In this document: positions 8,953 to 18,298 of the stretch, one piece after another | Layout: each line of letters opens with the position of its first letter | How positions within the stretch are numbered: position 1 is the first letter of the stretch | From: Rhizobium esperanzae | GTDB taxonomy: Bacteria > Pseudomonadota > Alphaproteobacteria > Rhizobiales > Rhizobiaceae | Length of the DNA stretch: 64,000 nucleotides | NCBI RefSeq assembly: GCF_014197615.1 | Contig: NZ_JACIFY010000006.1 | Span: 62,001 to 126,000, forward strand | Direction of reading: 5' to 3' | Translations under genes and position numbers: made by a program | The notes under the pieces: model-generated | Database searches by the model: none | What the model was told of the DNA's origin: nothing | The model's input: the letters and a program-made list of their open reading frames with translations, nothing else

Positions 8953-10356
8953 TCAGGCCCCGGCCGCTGCTCCCTCGCGGCGAAGCAGAAGGTAGAAGCG
9001 GGCGCAGAGCATGACGGCCGCCGCCGCCAGCCCGACGAGGAAGCCGAACCAGATGCCGATGCCGCCGAAGCCCAGCGGGAAGGCGAAGGCCCAGGCGAGG
9101 AAGAAGCCGATCGGCCAATAGGCGATCAACGCCATGATCATCGGCACGCGGGCATCCTTGAGGCCGCGCAGCAATCCATTGGCGATCACCTGCAGCCCGT
9201 CGACGAGCTGGAAAAGCCCGGCAACGACGATCAGCGGCCCGGCATAGGCAAGCACTTCGGGCGCCTCCGGCGAGTTGACGTCGAGGAACCAGCTGCCGAG
9301 GAATTGCGGCATGGTGGCAAAGAGCAGCGAGCCTACCGCCGAAATGGCGCAGGCAAGGTTGAGGACCATGACCGAAGCCCGCACCAGCCCATCGTAATCG
9401 CCCTGCCCGTGGGCGACGCCGACGCGCACCGTCGCCGCCTGGCTGAGGCCGAGCGGGATCATGAAGGCGATCGAGGCCCATTGTAGGGCGATGCCATGGG
9501 CGGCAAGCTCGATGGTGCCGATATAGCCCATCAGCAGCGAGGCGACCGTGAACAGGCTGACCTCGGCAAGAATGGTGACGCTGATCGGGAAGCCGAGCCG
9601 GATCACCTCCAGCAGCGCATGCCAGTCGGGCTTCCAGAACCGCACGAAGATCTCGTAGCGCCGCGTCTCCTCCCGCCGCTGCACGAAAGCCAGGATGAAG
9701 AGAAAGCCTGCCGTCTGTACGACGACTGAAACGATCGCAGCACCTTCGAGCCCCATCGCCGGAAAGCCGAAATGGCCGAGCACCAGGGCATAGGCGAAGA
9801 TCGCGTTCAGCACCAGCGTGGCGATGGTGACGTTGAGGATGATGCCCGCCTTGCCGATGGCGCTGACGAGCGCCCGCATGACGTTGAAGAGCAGCGCCGG
9901 CAGCACGCCGAACTGGCCGATCATGATATAGCCGTGAGCGAGCTTGGCCACCTCCGGCTTCTGCTGCGCGAAGAGCAGGATCTGCTCCGAGTTGAAGAAG
10001 GCCGGCTGCATGACAAGCCAGTAGGCGATCACCACCCAGAGACCCATGCGCAGCGCCCGGCGCACCGAGACGACGTCGCCGCGGCCATAGGCCTGCGCCA
10101 CCATCGGAATGACGGCGATGGCAAAACCCGAGCCGAAGATCAGGATCGTGAACAGGAACTGGGCCGACAGCACCATCGCGGCCAGATGTTCGGCGCCGAG
10201 ACGGCCGACGATCATCACGTCGGTGGTGTTGATGCCGAGTTGGGCGAGCTGCGCGCCGATCAGCGGAATGCCGAGCGCCAGCGTTGCACGGAAATGTGCA
10301 CCCCAACGATTATCGTTTGTCGGCGCAAGCCTGCGCGCGTCGATCGGCGTGTCCAT
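8953..10356 (-). CDS. MATE family efflux transporter
   Basis: Cation-coupled multidrug exporter of the NorM type in the inner membrane. The 467-residue product has about 12 hydrophobic segments in two homologous halves. Family signatures are the N-terminal GIPLIGAQLAQLGINTTDVMIVGRLG block and the matching second-half GFPISVTILAEVSLFTVASLLMG. I chose the ATG at 10354-10356 (MDTPIDARRL) because the sequence before it is not MATE-like. It is convergent with the ABM gene and is followed on the same strand by another exporter gene upstream (10.5-11.7 kb). Substrates are unknown. Confidence 0.93.
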   Translation of the reverse strand: MDTPIDARRLAPTNDNRWGAHFRATLALGIPLIGAQLAQLGINTTDVMIVGRLGAEHLAAMVLSAQFLFTILIFGSGFAIAVIPMVAQAYGRGDVVSVRRALRMGLWVVIAYWLVMQPAFFNSEQILLFAQQKPEVAKLAHGYIMIGQFGVLPALLFNVMRALVSAIGKAGIILNVTIATLVLNAIFAYALVLGHFGFPAMGLEGAAIVSVVVQTAGFLFILAFVQRREETRRYEIFVRFWKPDWHALLEVIRLGFPISVTILAEVSLFTVASLLMGYIGTIELAAHGIALQWASIAFMIPLGLSQAATVRVGVAHGQGDYDGLVRASVMVLNLACAISAVGSLLFATMPQFLGSWFLDVNSPEAPEVLAYAGPLIVVAGLFQLVDGLQVIANGLLRGLKDARVPMIMALIAYWPIGFFLAWAFAFPLGFGGIGIWFGFLVGLAAAAVMLCARFYLLLRREGAAAGA

Positions 10357-10498
10357 GACACTAGTCCTGTGATTGAAATGGCATCGCCGCAGCTCGCGGC
10401 AAAATATCATTCCGGACTTAGATCAAAGCCCGGCGAAGAACTACCCCAAAACAGGCAGATGATGAAAAATTCATCATCACATCAGCATTCCTGATCGA

Positions 10499-11743
10499 TC
10501 AACCCGCCGCTTCCAGCGCCTCGGCCGGCTGGCGGACCCGGACCCGCACGAGGAATATGCCGGCGGCCACCAGGATGAACAGGGCGGCCGTCAGATAGGG
10601 GGCGCCGGCAAAGGTGACCGGTGCCTCGGGCCGCGTGAAATAGCTGAACAACTGTGTGAAGATCAGCGGGCCTAGAATGGTGGTGATGCTGCTGAGACTG
10701 GTCAGCGCGCCTTGCAGCTCGCCCTGCGCCGAGGGCGGCACCTTGCCGGCGGCGATGCTGCGCAACGGCGGATCGGCGACGTTTTCCATGACGGTCGCCA
10801 CGATCACCACATAGACCACCCAGCCCTCCCAGGCAAAGGCGTAACCGGTCAGCCCTGCAGCCGAAAAACAGAGACCGAGCAGTGCCGTCTTCCATTCGCC
10901 GAGCAGAGGCACGACACGCGGCAATATCAGTCCCATCACCAAGGCAGCGCCGATCCCGTAAATGCCGAGCGACAGGCCGATCTGCCCCTCGCTCCAGCCA
11001 TAGCGATAGGTCGACACGAAGGACCAGACCGAGGGATAGACGGCATGCGCCAGGAAGAACAGGAACATCACCAGGCTGACCCAGCCGATGCCGGGGTAAT
11101 GGCGCATCTGCCGCAGCGCGCCGAGCGGATTGGCGCGTTTCCACTCGAACTGCCGGCGGTTCTTAGCCTCCAGCGTTTCCGGCAGCAGGAAGCAGGCGGC
11201 GATGAAATTGAGAAGCGACAGCGCCGCCGCGCCGAGGAACGGCACACGCGGGCCGAATTCGCCGAGGAAGCCGCCGATAACGGGGCCGATGGTGAAACCG
11301 ACGCCGAAGGCGATGCCGATCAGCCCGAAATTCTTCGCCCGGTTCTCCTCCGTACTGATATCGGCGATATAGGCCGAGCAGGTGGCGAAGCTGCCGCCGC
11401 TGATGCCGGCGAGCACGCGGCCGACAAACAGCATCCAGAAGCTGGTAGCGATGCCGCAGATGAAATTATCGATCGCGAAGGTCAGCACCGACAGCAGAAG
11501 AATCGGCCGGCGGCCGAAACGATCCGATAGGTTTCCGAGCAACGGCGCAAACAGGAACTGCATGCCGGCGTAGACCAGCATCAGCCAGCCGCCGTCGATC
11601 GCCGCATCGCTGACACTGCCGCCGGTCAGTTGCTCCAGATAGGCGGGCAGCACCGGCATGATGATGGCAATGCCGATAATATCGAGGAAGAGGATGATGA
11701 AGACCAGGAAAAGGCCGCGGCGAACGAATTTAGGGTCAAGCAT
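10499..11743 (-). CDS. MFS transporter, TetA-like drug:H+ antiporter
   Basis: A 414-residue, 12-segment major facilitator. The start MLDPKFVRRGLFLVFIILFLDIIGIAIIMPVLPAYL and the loop 2-3 signature GNLSDRFGRRPILL are typical of the TCR/TetA group (DHA1 family). GRVLAGISGGSFATCSAYIAD is the helix-5 motif. Proton-driven export of tetracycline-like or other drugs is the family role, but chromosomal members often have other substrates, so resistance should not be assumed. The cell would transcribe it ahead of the MATE gene (140-base gap, same strand), which suggests a small efflux cluster. Confidence 0.9.
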   Translation of the reverse strand: MLDPKFVRRGLFLVFIILFLDIIGIAIIMPVLPAYLEQLTGGSVSDAAIDGGWLMLVYAGMQFLFAPLLGNLSDRFGRRPILLLSVLTFAIDNFICGIATSFWMLFVGRVLAGISGGSFATCSAYIADISTEENRAKNFGLIGIAFGVGFTIGPVIGGFLGEFGPRVPFLGAAALSLLNFIAACFLLPETLEAKNRRQFEWKRANPLGALRQMRHYPGIGWVSLVMFLFFLAHAVYPSVWSFVSTYRYGWSEGQIGLSLGIYGIGAALVMGLILPRVVPLLGEWKTALLGLCFSAAGLTGYAFAWEGWVVYVVIVATVMENVADPPLRSIAAGKVPPSAQGELQGALTSLSSITTILGPLIFTQLFSYFTRPEAPVTFAGAPYLTAALFILVAAGIFLVRVRVRQPAEALEAAG

Positions 11744-12105
11744 GAGGCATCTCTACAGCGGTTGGTTCTGAAAAGACGATCTCGTCGCCGAGAAAATGAC
11801 ATAGCTCAGAAAACAAACCGAAACAATCCGTGAACATTTCAAAGATTTTGATAGTGCCGCACGGGAAATTTATGAAATCCGTCAACCGGAGGGCGCTGCC
11901 TCAGGAGATCGAGAGCCAGCGCCAAGCTCCGCGTTCCCTTGCAATCGCAGCGACGGCATCCAGATCACTGACAGGAAGATCGCTCATTGTGCATTTCGCC
12001 GTACAGGCTGTTCGAGACCGCCCGATTATCGCCCGAAAACAAAAGCGGTAGAACGGCATCGACAGCGCTGCTCGGGGCGTGCGCGTGCGAACGAAGGAGA
12101 AGGCA
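11744..12105. other. 362-base intergenic region between divergent MFS and aldo/keto reductase genes
   Basis: It holds the promoters of both neighbours. I see no RNA gene or terminator. A 28-codon minus-strand reading frame starting near 11985 contains DLDAVAAIARERGA, a phrase found in Cys/Met-metabolism PLP enzymes. That is too little to call a relic. Confidence 0.4.
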
Positions 12106-13098
12106 ATGCGGACCTATCGATTGGGAAAGACCGGACCTGAAGTCTCGGCCATCGGCCTCGGCTGCATGGGCATGTCCGGCATGTATGGTCCCTCCGACCG
12201 CGCCGAAAGCATTGCGACGATCCATGCCGCGCTCGATGCCGGCGTCAACCTGCTCGACACCGGCGATTTCTACGGCATGGGCCATAACGAGATGCTGATC
12301 GGCGAGGCGTTGAAAGGCCGCAGGCGCGAGGATGCCATTCTCAGCGTCAAATTCGGCGCGCTCCGCGATCCCGCCAGCGGCTGGAACGGCATCGATGCCC
12401 GCCCAGCCGCGGTGAAGAACTTCCTCGCTTACACGCTGCAGCGCCTCGGCGTCGACTATATCGATATCTACCGTCCGGCCCGCCTCGATCCGAGCGTGCC
12501 GATCGAGGATACGGTCGGCGCCATCGCCGACATGGTCAAAGCAGGTTATGTCAGGCACATCGGCCTGTCGGAAGTCGGCGCCGACACCATCCGCCGTGCT
12601 GCAGCCGTCGCCCCGATCGTCGATCTGCAGATCGAATATTCGCTGATCTCGCGCGGCATCGAAGAGAAGATCTTGCCGGCGACCCGCGAACTCGGCATCT
12701 CGATCACCGCTTACGGTGTGCTCTCGCGCGGCCTGATCAGCGGCCACTGGCAGAAAGGCCAGGTCGCGGCAGGCGATTTTCGTACCCATAGTCCGCGCTT
12801 CCAGGAGGGCAATATCGAGCAGAACCTCGCTCTGGTGGAAAAGTTGCGCGAGATCGCCCAGGCAAAAAGCGTCTCCGTCGCCCAGATCGCCATCGCCTGG
12901 GTCGCCGCCAAGGGCGAGGATATCGTCCCGATCATCGGCGCCCGCCGCCGCGACCGGCTGACCGAGGCGCTCGGTTCACGCGCAGTCGACCTGTCAGCAG
13001 AGGATTTCGCCGCCATCGAACGCGCCGTCCCGAAGGACGCAGCCGCCGGCGGGCGTTATCCCGAACAGATGCTGAAGCATATGGATAGTGAGAAGTAG
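12106..13098 (+). CDS. aldo/keto reductase family oxidoreductase
   Basis: A 330-residue (alpha/beta)8-barrel NADPH-dependent reductase. The N-terminal RLGKTGPEVSAIGLGCMGMS is typical. Of the catalytic tetrad, Asp and Tyr are present in LLDTGDFYG and Lys in ILSVKFG, but the usual His position (family YYQHRVDP) reads IYRPARLDP, so the histidine is replaced. C-terminal VPIIGARRRDRLTEALG binds the NADP phosphate. AAGGAG lies 7 bases before the ATG. Substrate is unknown. The missing histidine suggests altered kinetics or a different substrate class; this is inference. Confidence 0.9.
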   Translation: MRTYRLGKTGPEVSAIGLGCMGMSGMYGPSDRAESIATIHAALDAGVNLLDTGDFYGMGHNEMLIGEALKGRRREDAILSVKFGALRDPASGWNGIDARPAAVKNFLAYTLQRLGVDYIDIYRPARLDPSVPIEDTVGAIADMVKAGYVRHIGLSEVGADTIRRAAAVAPIVDLQIEYSLISRGIEEKILPATRELGISITAYGVLSRGLISGHWQKGQVAAGDFRTHSPRFQEGNIEQNLALVEKLREIAQAKSVSVAQIAIAWVAAKGEDIVPIIGARRRDRLTEALGSRAVDLSAEDFAAIERAVPKDAAAGGRYPEQMLKHMDSEK

Positions 13099-13138
13099 GC
13101 AAAGGGCGGGTTGAAAAGGGACTGAACGTTGTGCCGCG

Positions 13139-13338
13139 CGCGCCCCTCATCTGCCTGCCGGCATCTTCTCCCCGCTGGGGAGAAGAGACCAAGCCGCACG
13201 ACCGTTATTCCCACAGCCGAGGTATCAGAGGGAGCGAGTCGCCGTCACGATTCCGCTTCTCCCCAGCGGGGGTCCGAAGGACGGGTCGAGACCCGTGGCT
13301 CGACCCCGGTTGGTGCCGGCAGGCGGATGAGGGGGCGA
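13139..13338. repeat. RIME-like inverted repeat, ~200 bp
   Basis: The left arm (13139-13185; CCCTCATCTGCCTGCCGGCA, then TTCTCCCCGCTGGGGAGAAG) is mirrored by the right arm (CTTCTCCCCAGCGGGGG at 13256-13272 and GGTGCCGGCAGGCGGATGAG at 13312-13331). A central inner palindrome (GGTCGAGACCCGTGGCTCGACC) lies inside. The CCCTCATC-GCCTGCCGGCA-CTTCTCCCCG wording is the well-known rhizobial intergenic repeat (RIME1 type). It fills the gap between two convergent genes. Confidence 0.8.
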
Positions 13339-13364
13339 CACGCGCAAACCTTAGCTAATCACCC

Positions 13365-14285
13365 TCAAACCGGCCCCGAAAACGTATCGCAAGCCGAGAG
13401 CTGTCCGCTGTCGAAACCGCGCTTAAACCACCGCGCGCGCTGCGCCGAGGTGCCGTGGTTGAAACTCTCCGGCACGACGTAACCCTGCGAGCGTTTCTGC
13501 AGCGTATCGTCGCCGATCTGCTGGGCGGCGTTGAGCGCCTCCTCCAAATCGCCGCTCTCCAGCAACCCCTTTTGCTGGGTATATTTGCCCCAAATGCCGG
13601 CGAAGCAATCGGCCTGCAGCTCGACGCGGACCGACATCTTGTTGGCCTCCTCCTCGCTCATGCGCTGGCGGGCCTGGTTGAACTTCGGCAGGATGCCGAG
13701 CAGGTTCTGCACGTGATGGCCGACCTCGTGGGCGACGACATAGGCCTCGGCGAAATCGCCCGACGCGCCGAACCGGTCGGAAAGTTCCTGGAAGAATTGG
13801 GTGTCGAGATAGACCTTGTGGTCGCTGGGGCAATAGAACGGTCCGGTTGCCGCCGATGCGGAGCCGCAGGCCGATGCCGTCGAGCCGGAGAACAGCACGA
13901 GACGCGGCTCTTCGTAAGTCTGGCCCTGCGCCTGGAATATCCCGTTCCACGTATCCTCGGTCTCGGCAAGCACCGTGCGCATGAAGGCGGTCATCTCGTC
14001 ATTGGCAGGCGTGCGTGTTCCTTGCGACTGGCTCTGCTCGTAGCCGGGGCCGCTCGACATGCCGCCGTTATCCAGCACCTGCAGCAGATCGACGCCCATC
14101 ATCTTGAAGATGAAATAGATGACGACGAGGAAGATGATCGTGCCGATGCTCAAGCCGCCGCCGGCGCGGCGAACGCCGCCGCCGGAGGGAAAATTGAAGC
14201 CGCCGCCACGGCCGAAGCCGCCGCTCGCCGGGTCACCGCGGCGATCTTCGATATTGTCGGACTGACGCCGGCCTCTCCATTCCAT
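13365..14285 (-). CDS. neutral zinc metallopeptidase, YpfJ family
   Basis: A 306-residue membrane-anchored protein. An Arg/Gly-rich N-terminus (MEWRGRRQSDNIEDRRG) is followed by one membrane segment near residues 45-63 (LSIGTIIFLVVIYFIFKMMG). The soluble domain begins with TEDTWNGIFQAQG. The zinc site is the HEVGHH motif (AYVVAHEVGHHVQNLLG), with a downstream ELQADCFAG supplying the third ligand. PF04228 members have this exact plan. No physiological substrate is established. The ATG at 14283-14285 begins the conserved MEWRGRR start. It is convergent with the aldo/keto reductase across the RIME-like repeat. Confidence 0.93.
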   Translation of the reverse strand: MEWRGRRQSDNIEDRRGDPASGGFGRGGGFNFPSGGGVRRAGGGLSIGTIIFLVVIYFIFKMMGVDLLQVLDNGGMSSGPGYEQSQSQGTRTPANDEMTAFMRTVLAETEDTWNGIFQAQGQTYEEPRLVLFSGSTASACGSASAATGPFYCPSDHKVYLDTQFFQELSDRFGASGDFAEAYVVAHEVGHHVQNLLGILPKFNQARQRMSEEEANKMSVRVELQADCFAGIWGKYTQQKGLLESGDLEEALNAAQQIGDDTLQKRSQGYVVPESFNHGTSAQRARWFKRGFDSGQLSACDTFSGPV

Positions 14286-14725
14286 CTTCGTTCTCCCCGG
14301 CAATGCCCGTGCTTGCACCTAGCAATCTATATATCCGTCAGCGAAGGGAATTCCAGCGGCTTCATCGGCAATCGGCCCCCGCCTCAGCGAGCACCGAGAA
14401 GGCGACCAACGCTACCGATCGCATCGCCTTCGGCAGGATCGAGGCCGAGCCATCGATATCCAGCCGGATTGGCCTCGAGGCGGCTCCGGACGCCATTGCC
14501 AATCCGGCCCGCAGCCGCGAAATCCGGGTGCTGGCCGTGCCCGACGGAAGATCGGCGTTTGCGCCGTGTTGGATTCCTGTCGATTCCGCGATTTATGGGG
14601 TTCCGTTTGCAAATACATTTGCCTATAAGCCGCTTCTAGCCTGAAAAGACCTCAATGCGCGACCCGACCCGGTGATCTCCCACCCTGGCCGGCTTTTTGC
14701 GCAGCCAGACATATGGATATCGCCC
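14286..14725. other. 440-base intergenic region upstream of carB
   Basis: Short open frames exist on both strands but are compositionally biased and resemble nothing known. It contains the divergent promoters for the metallopeptidase and carB. A GCCGG-rich hairpin with TTTTTGCG at about 14668-14702 lies just before carB and could affect its expression; evidence is weak. Confidence 0.4.
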
Positions 14726-17700
14726 ATGCCGAAGCGCCAAGACCTCAAATCGATCCTCATCATCGGCGCGGGACCGATCGTCATTGGCCAGGCTTGCGAA
14801 TTCGATTATTCCGGCACCCAGGCCTGCAAGGCGCTGAAGGAGGAAGGCTACCGCGTCATCCTCGTCAACTCCAACCCGGCGACGATCATGACCGATCCGG
14901 GCCTTGCCGACGCAACTTACGTCGAGCCGATCACTCCCGAGGTCGTCGCCAAGATCATCGCCAAGGAACGCCCGGACGCGCTGCTGCCGACCATGGGCGG
15001 CCAGACGGCTTTGAATACCGCCCTTTCTCTGAAGCGCATGGGCGTGCTCGACCGCTACAATGTCGAGATGATCGGCGCCAAGCCCGCCGCCATCGACATG
15101 GCCGAGGACCGCGCGCTGTTCCGCGAGGCCATGGCCCGCATCGGCCTGGAAACGCCACGCTCGATGCTGGCGAACGCCACCGACATCAAGGATCTCGACC
15201 GCAAGACCCATGAGGCCGAGCGCAGCAAGCTGCGCGAAAGCCTCTCCGGCCCGGATCTCGACAAGGCGCTGGACGAGCTGGAAAACCAGTGGAACCTCGG
15301 CGAGAGCGACCGCAAGCAGCGCTACATGAACCATGCCGTGGCGATTGCCGCCCAGGCGCTCGACCATGTCGGCCTGCCCGCCATCATCCGCCCCTCCTTC
15401 ACGCTTGGCGGCACCGGCGGCGGCATTGCCTACAATCGCTCGGAATTCTTCGAAATCGTCGGCGGCGGTCTCGATGCTTCGCCGACCACCGAAGTGCTGA
15501 TCGAAGAATCGGTGCTCGGATGGAAGGAGTATGAGATGGAGGTCGTCCGCGACAAGGCGGACAACTGCATCATCATCTGCTCGATCGAAAACATCGATCC
15601 GATGGGCGTCCACACCGGCGATTCGATCACCGTCGCCCCGGCGCTGACGCTGACCGACAAGGAATATCAGATCATGCGCAACGCCTCGATCGCGGTGCTG
15701 CGCGAGATCGGCGTCGAGACCGGCGGCTCGAACGTGCAGTTCGCCGTCAATCCGAAGGACGGCCGTCTCGTCGTCATCGAAATGAACCCTCGTGTGTCGC
15801 GCTCATCGGCGCTGGCCTCCAAGGCCACCGGTTTTCCGATCGCCAAGATCGCCGCCAAGCTCGCCATCGGCTATACGCTCGACGAATTGGACAACGATAT
15901 CACCGGCGGCGCCACGCCTGCCTCCTTCGAACCGTCGATCGACTACGTCGTCACCAAGATCCCGCGTTTCGCCTTCGAGAAATTCCCCGGCGCCTCGCCG
16001 GTTCTGACGACCGCGATGAAATCGGTCGGCGAAGTCATGGCGATTGGCCGCACCTTCGCCGAATCGCTGCAGAAGGCGCTGCGCGGCCTCGAAACCGGCC
16101 TGACCGGCCTCGACGAGATCGAGATCCCCGACTCCGAGGAAGGCGAATCCAGCCACAACGCCATCCGCGCCGCCATCGGCACGCCGACGCCGGATCGCCT
16201 GCGCATGGTCGCCCAGGCGCTGCGCATGGGCCTCAGCATCGAAGAGGTGCATGAAGGCTGCAAGATCGATCCCTGGTTCATCGCCGAACTCAAGAACATC
16301 GTCGACACGGAAGCCCGTATCCGCGAGCACGGTCTGCCGGAGGATGCCGCGAACCTGCGCATGCTGAAAGCCATGGGCTTTTCCGACGCGCGCCTGGCAA
16401 CACTGACCGGCAAGCGCCCGAAGCAGATCGCCGAGGTCCGAAACAGCCTGAACGTCCGCCCGGTCTTCAAGCGGATCGATACCTGCGCTGCCGAATTCGC
16501 CTCGCCGACCGCCTATATGTATTCGACCTATGAAACGCCCTTCGTCGGCACTGCCCGCTCCGAGGCCGAAGTGTCCGACCGCAAGAAGGTCGTCATCCTC
16601 GGCGGCGGCCCGAACCGCATCGGCCAGGGCATCGAGTTCGATTATTGCTGCTGCCATGCCGCCTTCGCGCTGAAGGATGCCGGCTATGAAGCGATCATGA
16701 TCAACTGCAACCCGGAAACCGTCTCGACCGATTACGATACCTCTGACCGCCTCTATTTCGAGCCGCTGACGGCCGAAGACGTGATCGAGATCCTGCGCGC
16801 CGAGCAGGAAAAGGGCGAAGTCGTCGGCGTCATCGTTCAGTTCGGCGGCCAGACGCCGCTGAAGCTTGCCGAGGCGCTGGAAAAGAACGGCATTCCGATC
16901 CTCGGCACTGCGCCCGATATGATCGACCTCGCCGAAGACCGCGACCGCTTCCAGAAGCTTCTGATGAAGCTCGACCTCAACCAGCCGAACAACGGCATCG
17001 CCTATTCGGTCGAGCAGGCCCGCCTGGTCGCCGCCGAAATCGGCTTCCCGCTAGTCGTGCGCCCGTCCTACGTGCTCGGTGGCCGCGCCATGCAGATCCT
17101 GCATTCGGAAGGCCAGTTGCAGACCTACCTGCTCGACACGGTTCCGGAACTGGTGCCCGAAGATATCAAGCAGCGTTATCCGAACGACAAGACCGGCCAG
17201 ATCAACACGCTGCTCGGCAAGAACCCGCTGCTCTTCGACAGCTACCTCAGCCACGCCATCGAAGTCGACGTCGACTGCCTCTGCGACGGCACCGACGTCT
17301 ATGTCGCCGGCATTATGGAGCATATCGAGGAAGCCGGCATCCATTCCGGCGATAGCGCCTGCTCGCTGCCGCCGCGCTCGCTGCCCGTCGAACTGATCGA
17401 CGAACTCGAGCGCCAGGCAAAGGCGATGGCCAAGGCGCTCAATGTCGGCGGCCTGATGAACGTCCAGTTCGCCATCAAGGACGGCACCGTCTACGTTCTC
17501 GAAGTCAATCCGCGCGCCTCGCGCACCGTGCCCTTCGTCGCCAAGACCATCGGCGCGCCGATCGCCAAGATCGCCGCCCGCGTCATGGCCGGCGAGAAAC
17601 TCGACGCAACCTTCGCCGCCTATGGTGAAAAGCCCGATCCGCGCCGGCTGAAGCACATCGCCGTCAAGGAAGCCGTCTTCCCCTTCGCCCGCTTCCCCGG

Positions 17701-18214
17701 CGTCGACACGCTGCTCGGCCCGGAAATGCGCTCGACCGGCGAAGTCATCGGCCTCGATACCGATTTTGCGCTGGCCTTCGCCAAGTCGCAGCTCGGCGCC
17801 GGCGTCGAGCTGCCGCGTGACGGCACGGTCTTCGTTTCCGTACGCGACGAGGACAAGGCGCGCGTGCTGCCGGCGATCCGCATTCTCGTAGAACAGGGCT
17901 TCAAGGTACTGGCAACCGGCGGCACCGCCCGCTTCCTCGGCGAAAACGGCATCACCGCCACCAAGATCAACAAGGTTCTGGAAGGCCGTCCGCATATCGA
18001 GGACGCCATCCGCAACCGCCAGGTCCAACTCGTCATCAACACCACCGACGGCAACAAGGCGATCTCGGACTCGAAATCGCTGCGCCGTGCGACGCTGATG
18101 CAGAAGGTGCCCTACTACACGACGATGGCCGGCGCCGAAGCCGCCGCCCAGGCGATCAAGGCGCTGAAGGCAGGCAATCTGGAAGTCCGGCCGCTGCAGA
18201 GCTATTTCGCCTGA
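14726..18214 (+). CDS. carB: carbamoyl-phosphate synthase large subunit
   Basis: Makes carbamoyl phosphate from bicarbonate, two ATP and ammonia passed on by CarA. The 1162-residue protein has the duplicated ATP-grasp plan: [23 protein letters not shown] in the first half and [23 protein letters not shown] in the second, with [36 protein letters not shown] and [34 protein letters not shown] as matching ATP-site blocks. The C-terminal MGS-like allosteric domain runs from about 960 ([34 protein letters not shown]). The ATG at 14726 gives the canonical [14 protein letters not shown] start. carA lies 6.3 kb upstream on the same strand, so the subunits are not one operon. Confidence 0.97.
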   Translation: MPKRQDLKSILIIGAGPIVIGQACEFDYSGTQACKALKEEGYRVILVNSNPATIMTDPGLADATYVEPITPEVVAKIIAKERPDALLPTMGGQTALNTALSLKRMGVLDRYNVEMIGAKPAAIDMAEDRALFREAMARIGLETPRSMLANATDIKDLDRKTHEAERSKLRESLSGPDLDKALDELENQWNLGESDRKQRYMNHAVAIAAQALDHVGLPAIIRPSFTLGGTGGGIAYNRSEFFEIVGGGLDASPTTEVLIEESVLGWKEYEMEVVRDKADNCIIICSIENIDPMGVHTGDSITVAPALTLTDKEYQIMRNASIAVLREIGVETGGSNVQFAVNPKDGRLVVIEMNPRVSRSSALASKATGFPIAKIAAKLAIGYTLDELDNDITGGATPASFEPSIDYVVTKIPRFAFEKFPGASPVLTTAMKSVGEVMAIGRTFAESLQKALRGLETGLTGLDEIEIPDSEEGESSHNAIRAAIGTPTPDRLRMVAQALRMGLSIEEVHEGCKIDPWFIAELKNIVDTEARIREHGLPEDAANLRMLKAMGFSDARLATLTGKRPKQIAEVRNSLNVRPVFKRIDTCAAEFASPTAYMYSTYETPFVGTARSEAEVSDRKKVVILGGGPNRIGQGIEFDYCCCHAAFALKDAGYEAIMINCNPETVSTDYDTSDRLYFEPLTAEDVIEILRAEQEKGEVVGVIVQFGGQTPLKLAEALEKNGIPILGTAPDMIDLAEDRDRFQKLLMKLDLNQPNNGIAYSVEQARLVAAEIGFPLVVRPSYVLGGRAMQILHSEGQLQTYLLDTVPELVPEDIKQRYPNDKTGQINTLLGKNPLLFDSYLSHAIEVDVDCLCDGTDVYVAGIMEHIEEAGIHSGDSACSLPPRSLPVELIDELERQAKAMAKALNVGGLMNVQFAIKDGTVYVLEVNPRASRTVPFVAKTIGAPIAKIAARVMAGEKLDATFAAYGEKPDPRRLKHIAVKEAVFPFARFPGVDTLLGPEMRSTGEVIGLDTDFALAFAKSQLGAGVELPRDGTVFVSVRDEDKARVLPAIRILVEQGFKVLATGGTARFLGENGITATKINKVLEGRPHIEDAIRNRQVQLVINTTDGNKAISDSKSLRRATLMQKVPYYTTMAGAEAAAQAIKALKAGNLEVRPLQSYFA

Positions 18215-18298
18215 GATCGCTCGAAATAAACGGTGCCATCGCTCGATCGAGCGGTGGCACATGTCATTCCGGCAGAGGCGCCACATTCCGGAATCAAA

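Noticed and set aside
11744..12105. 28-codon minus-strand frame with DLDAVAAIARERGA as an enzyme relic
   Set aside because: Too short, and the phrase is common by chance in high-GC frames.
13129..13482. Open frames crossing the RIME-like repeat
   Set aside because: Repeat DNA happens to lack stops; the text is Arg/Ser/Gly-rich and ends inside the metallopeptidase gene.
14303..14644. 113-codon frame before carB
   Set aside because: Low-complexity Ala/Ser/Pro/Arg text, no ribosome site and no similarity to any family.
14668..14702. Possible carB attenuator hairpin
   Set aside because: The stem is only about 4-5 base pairs and no leader peptide is visible.
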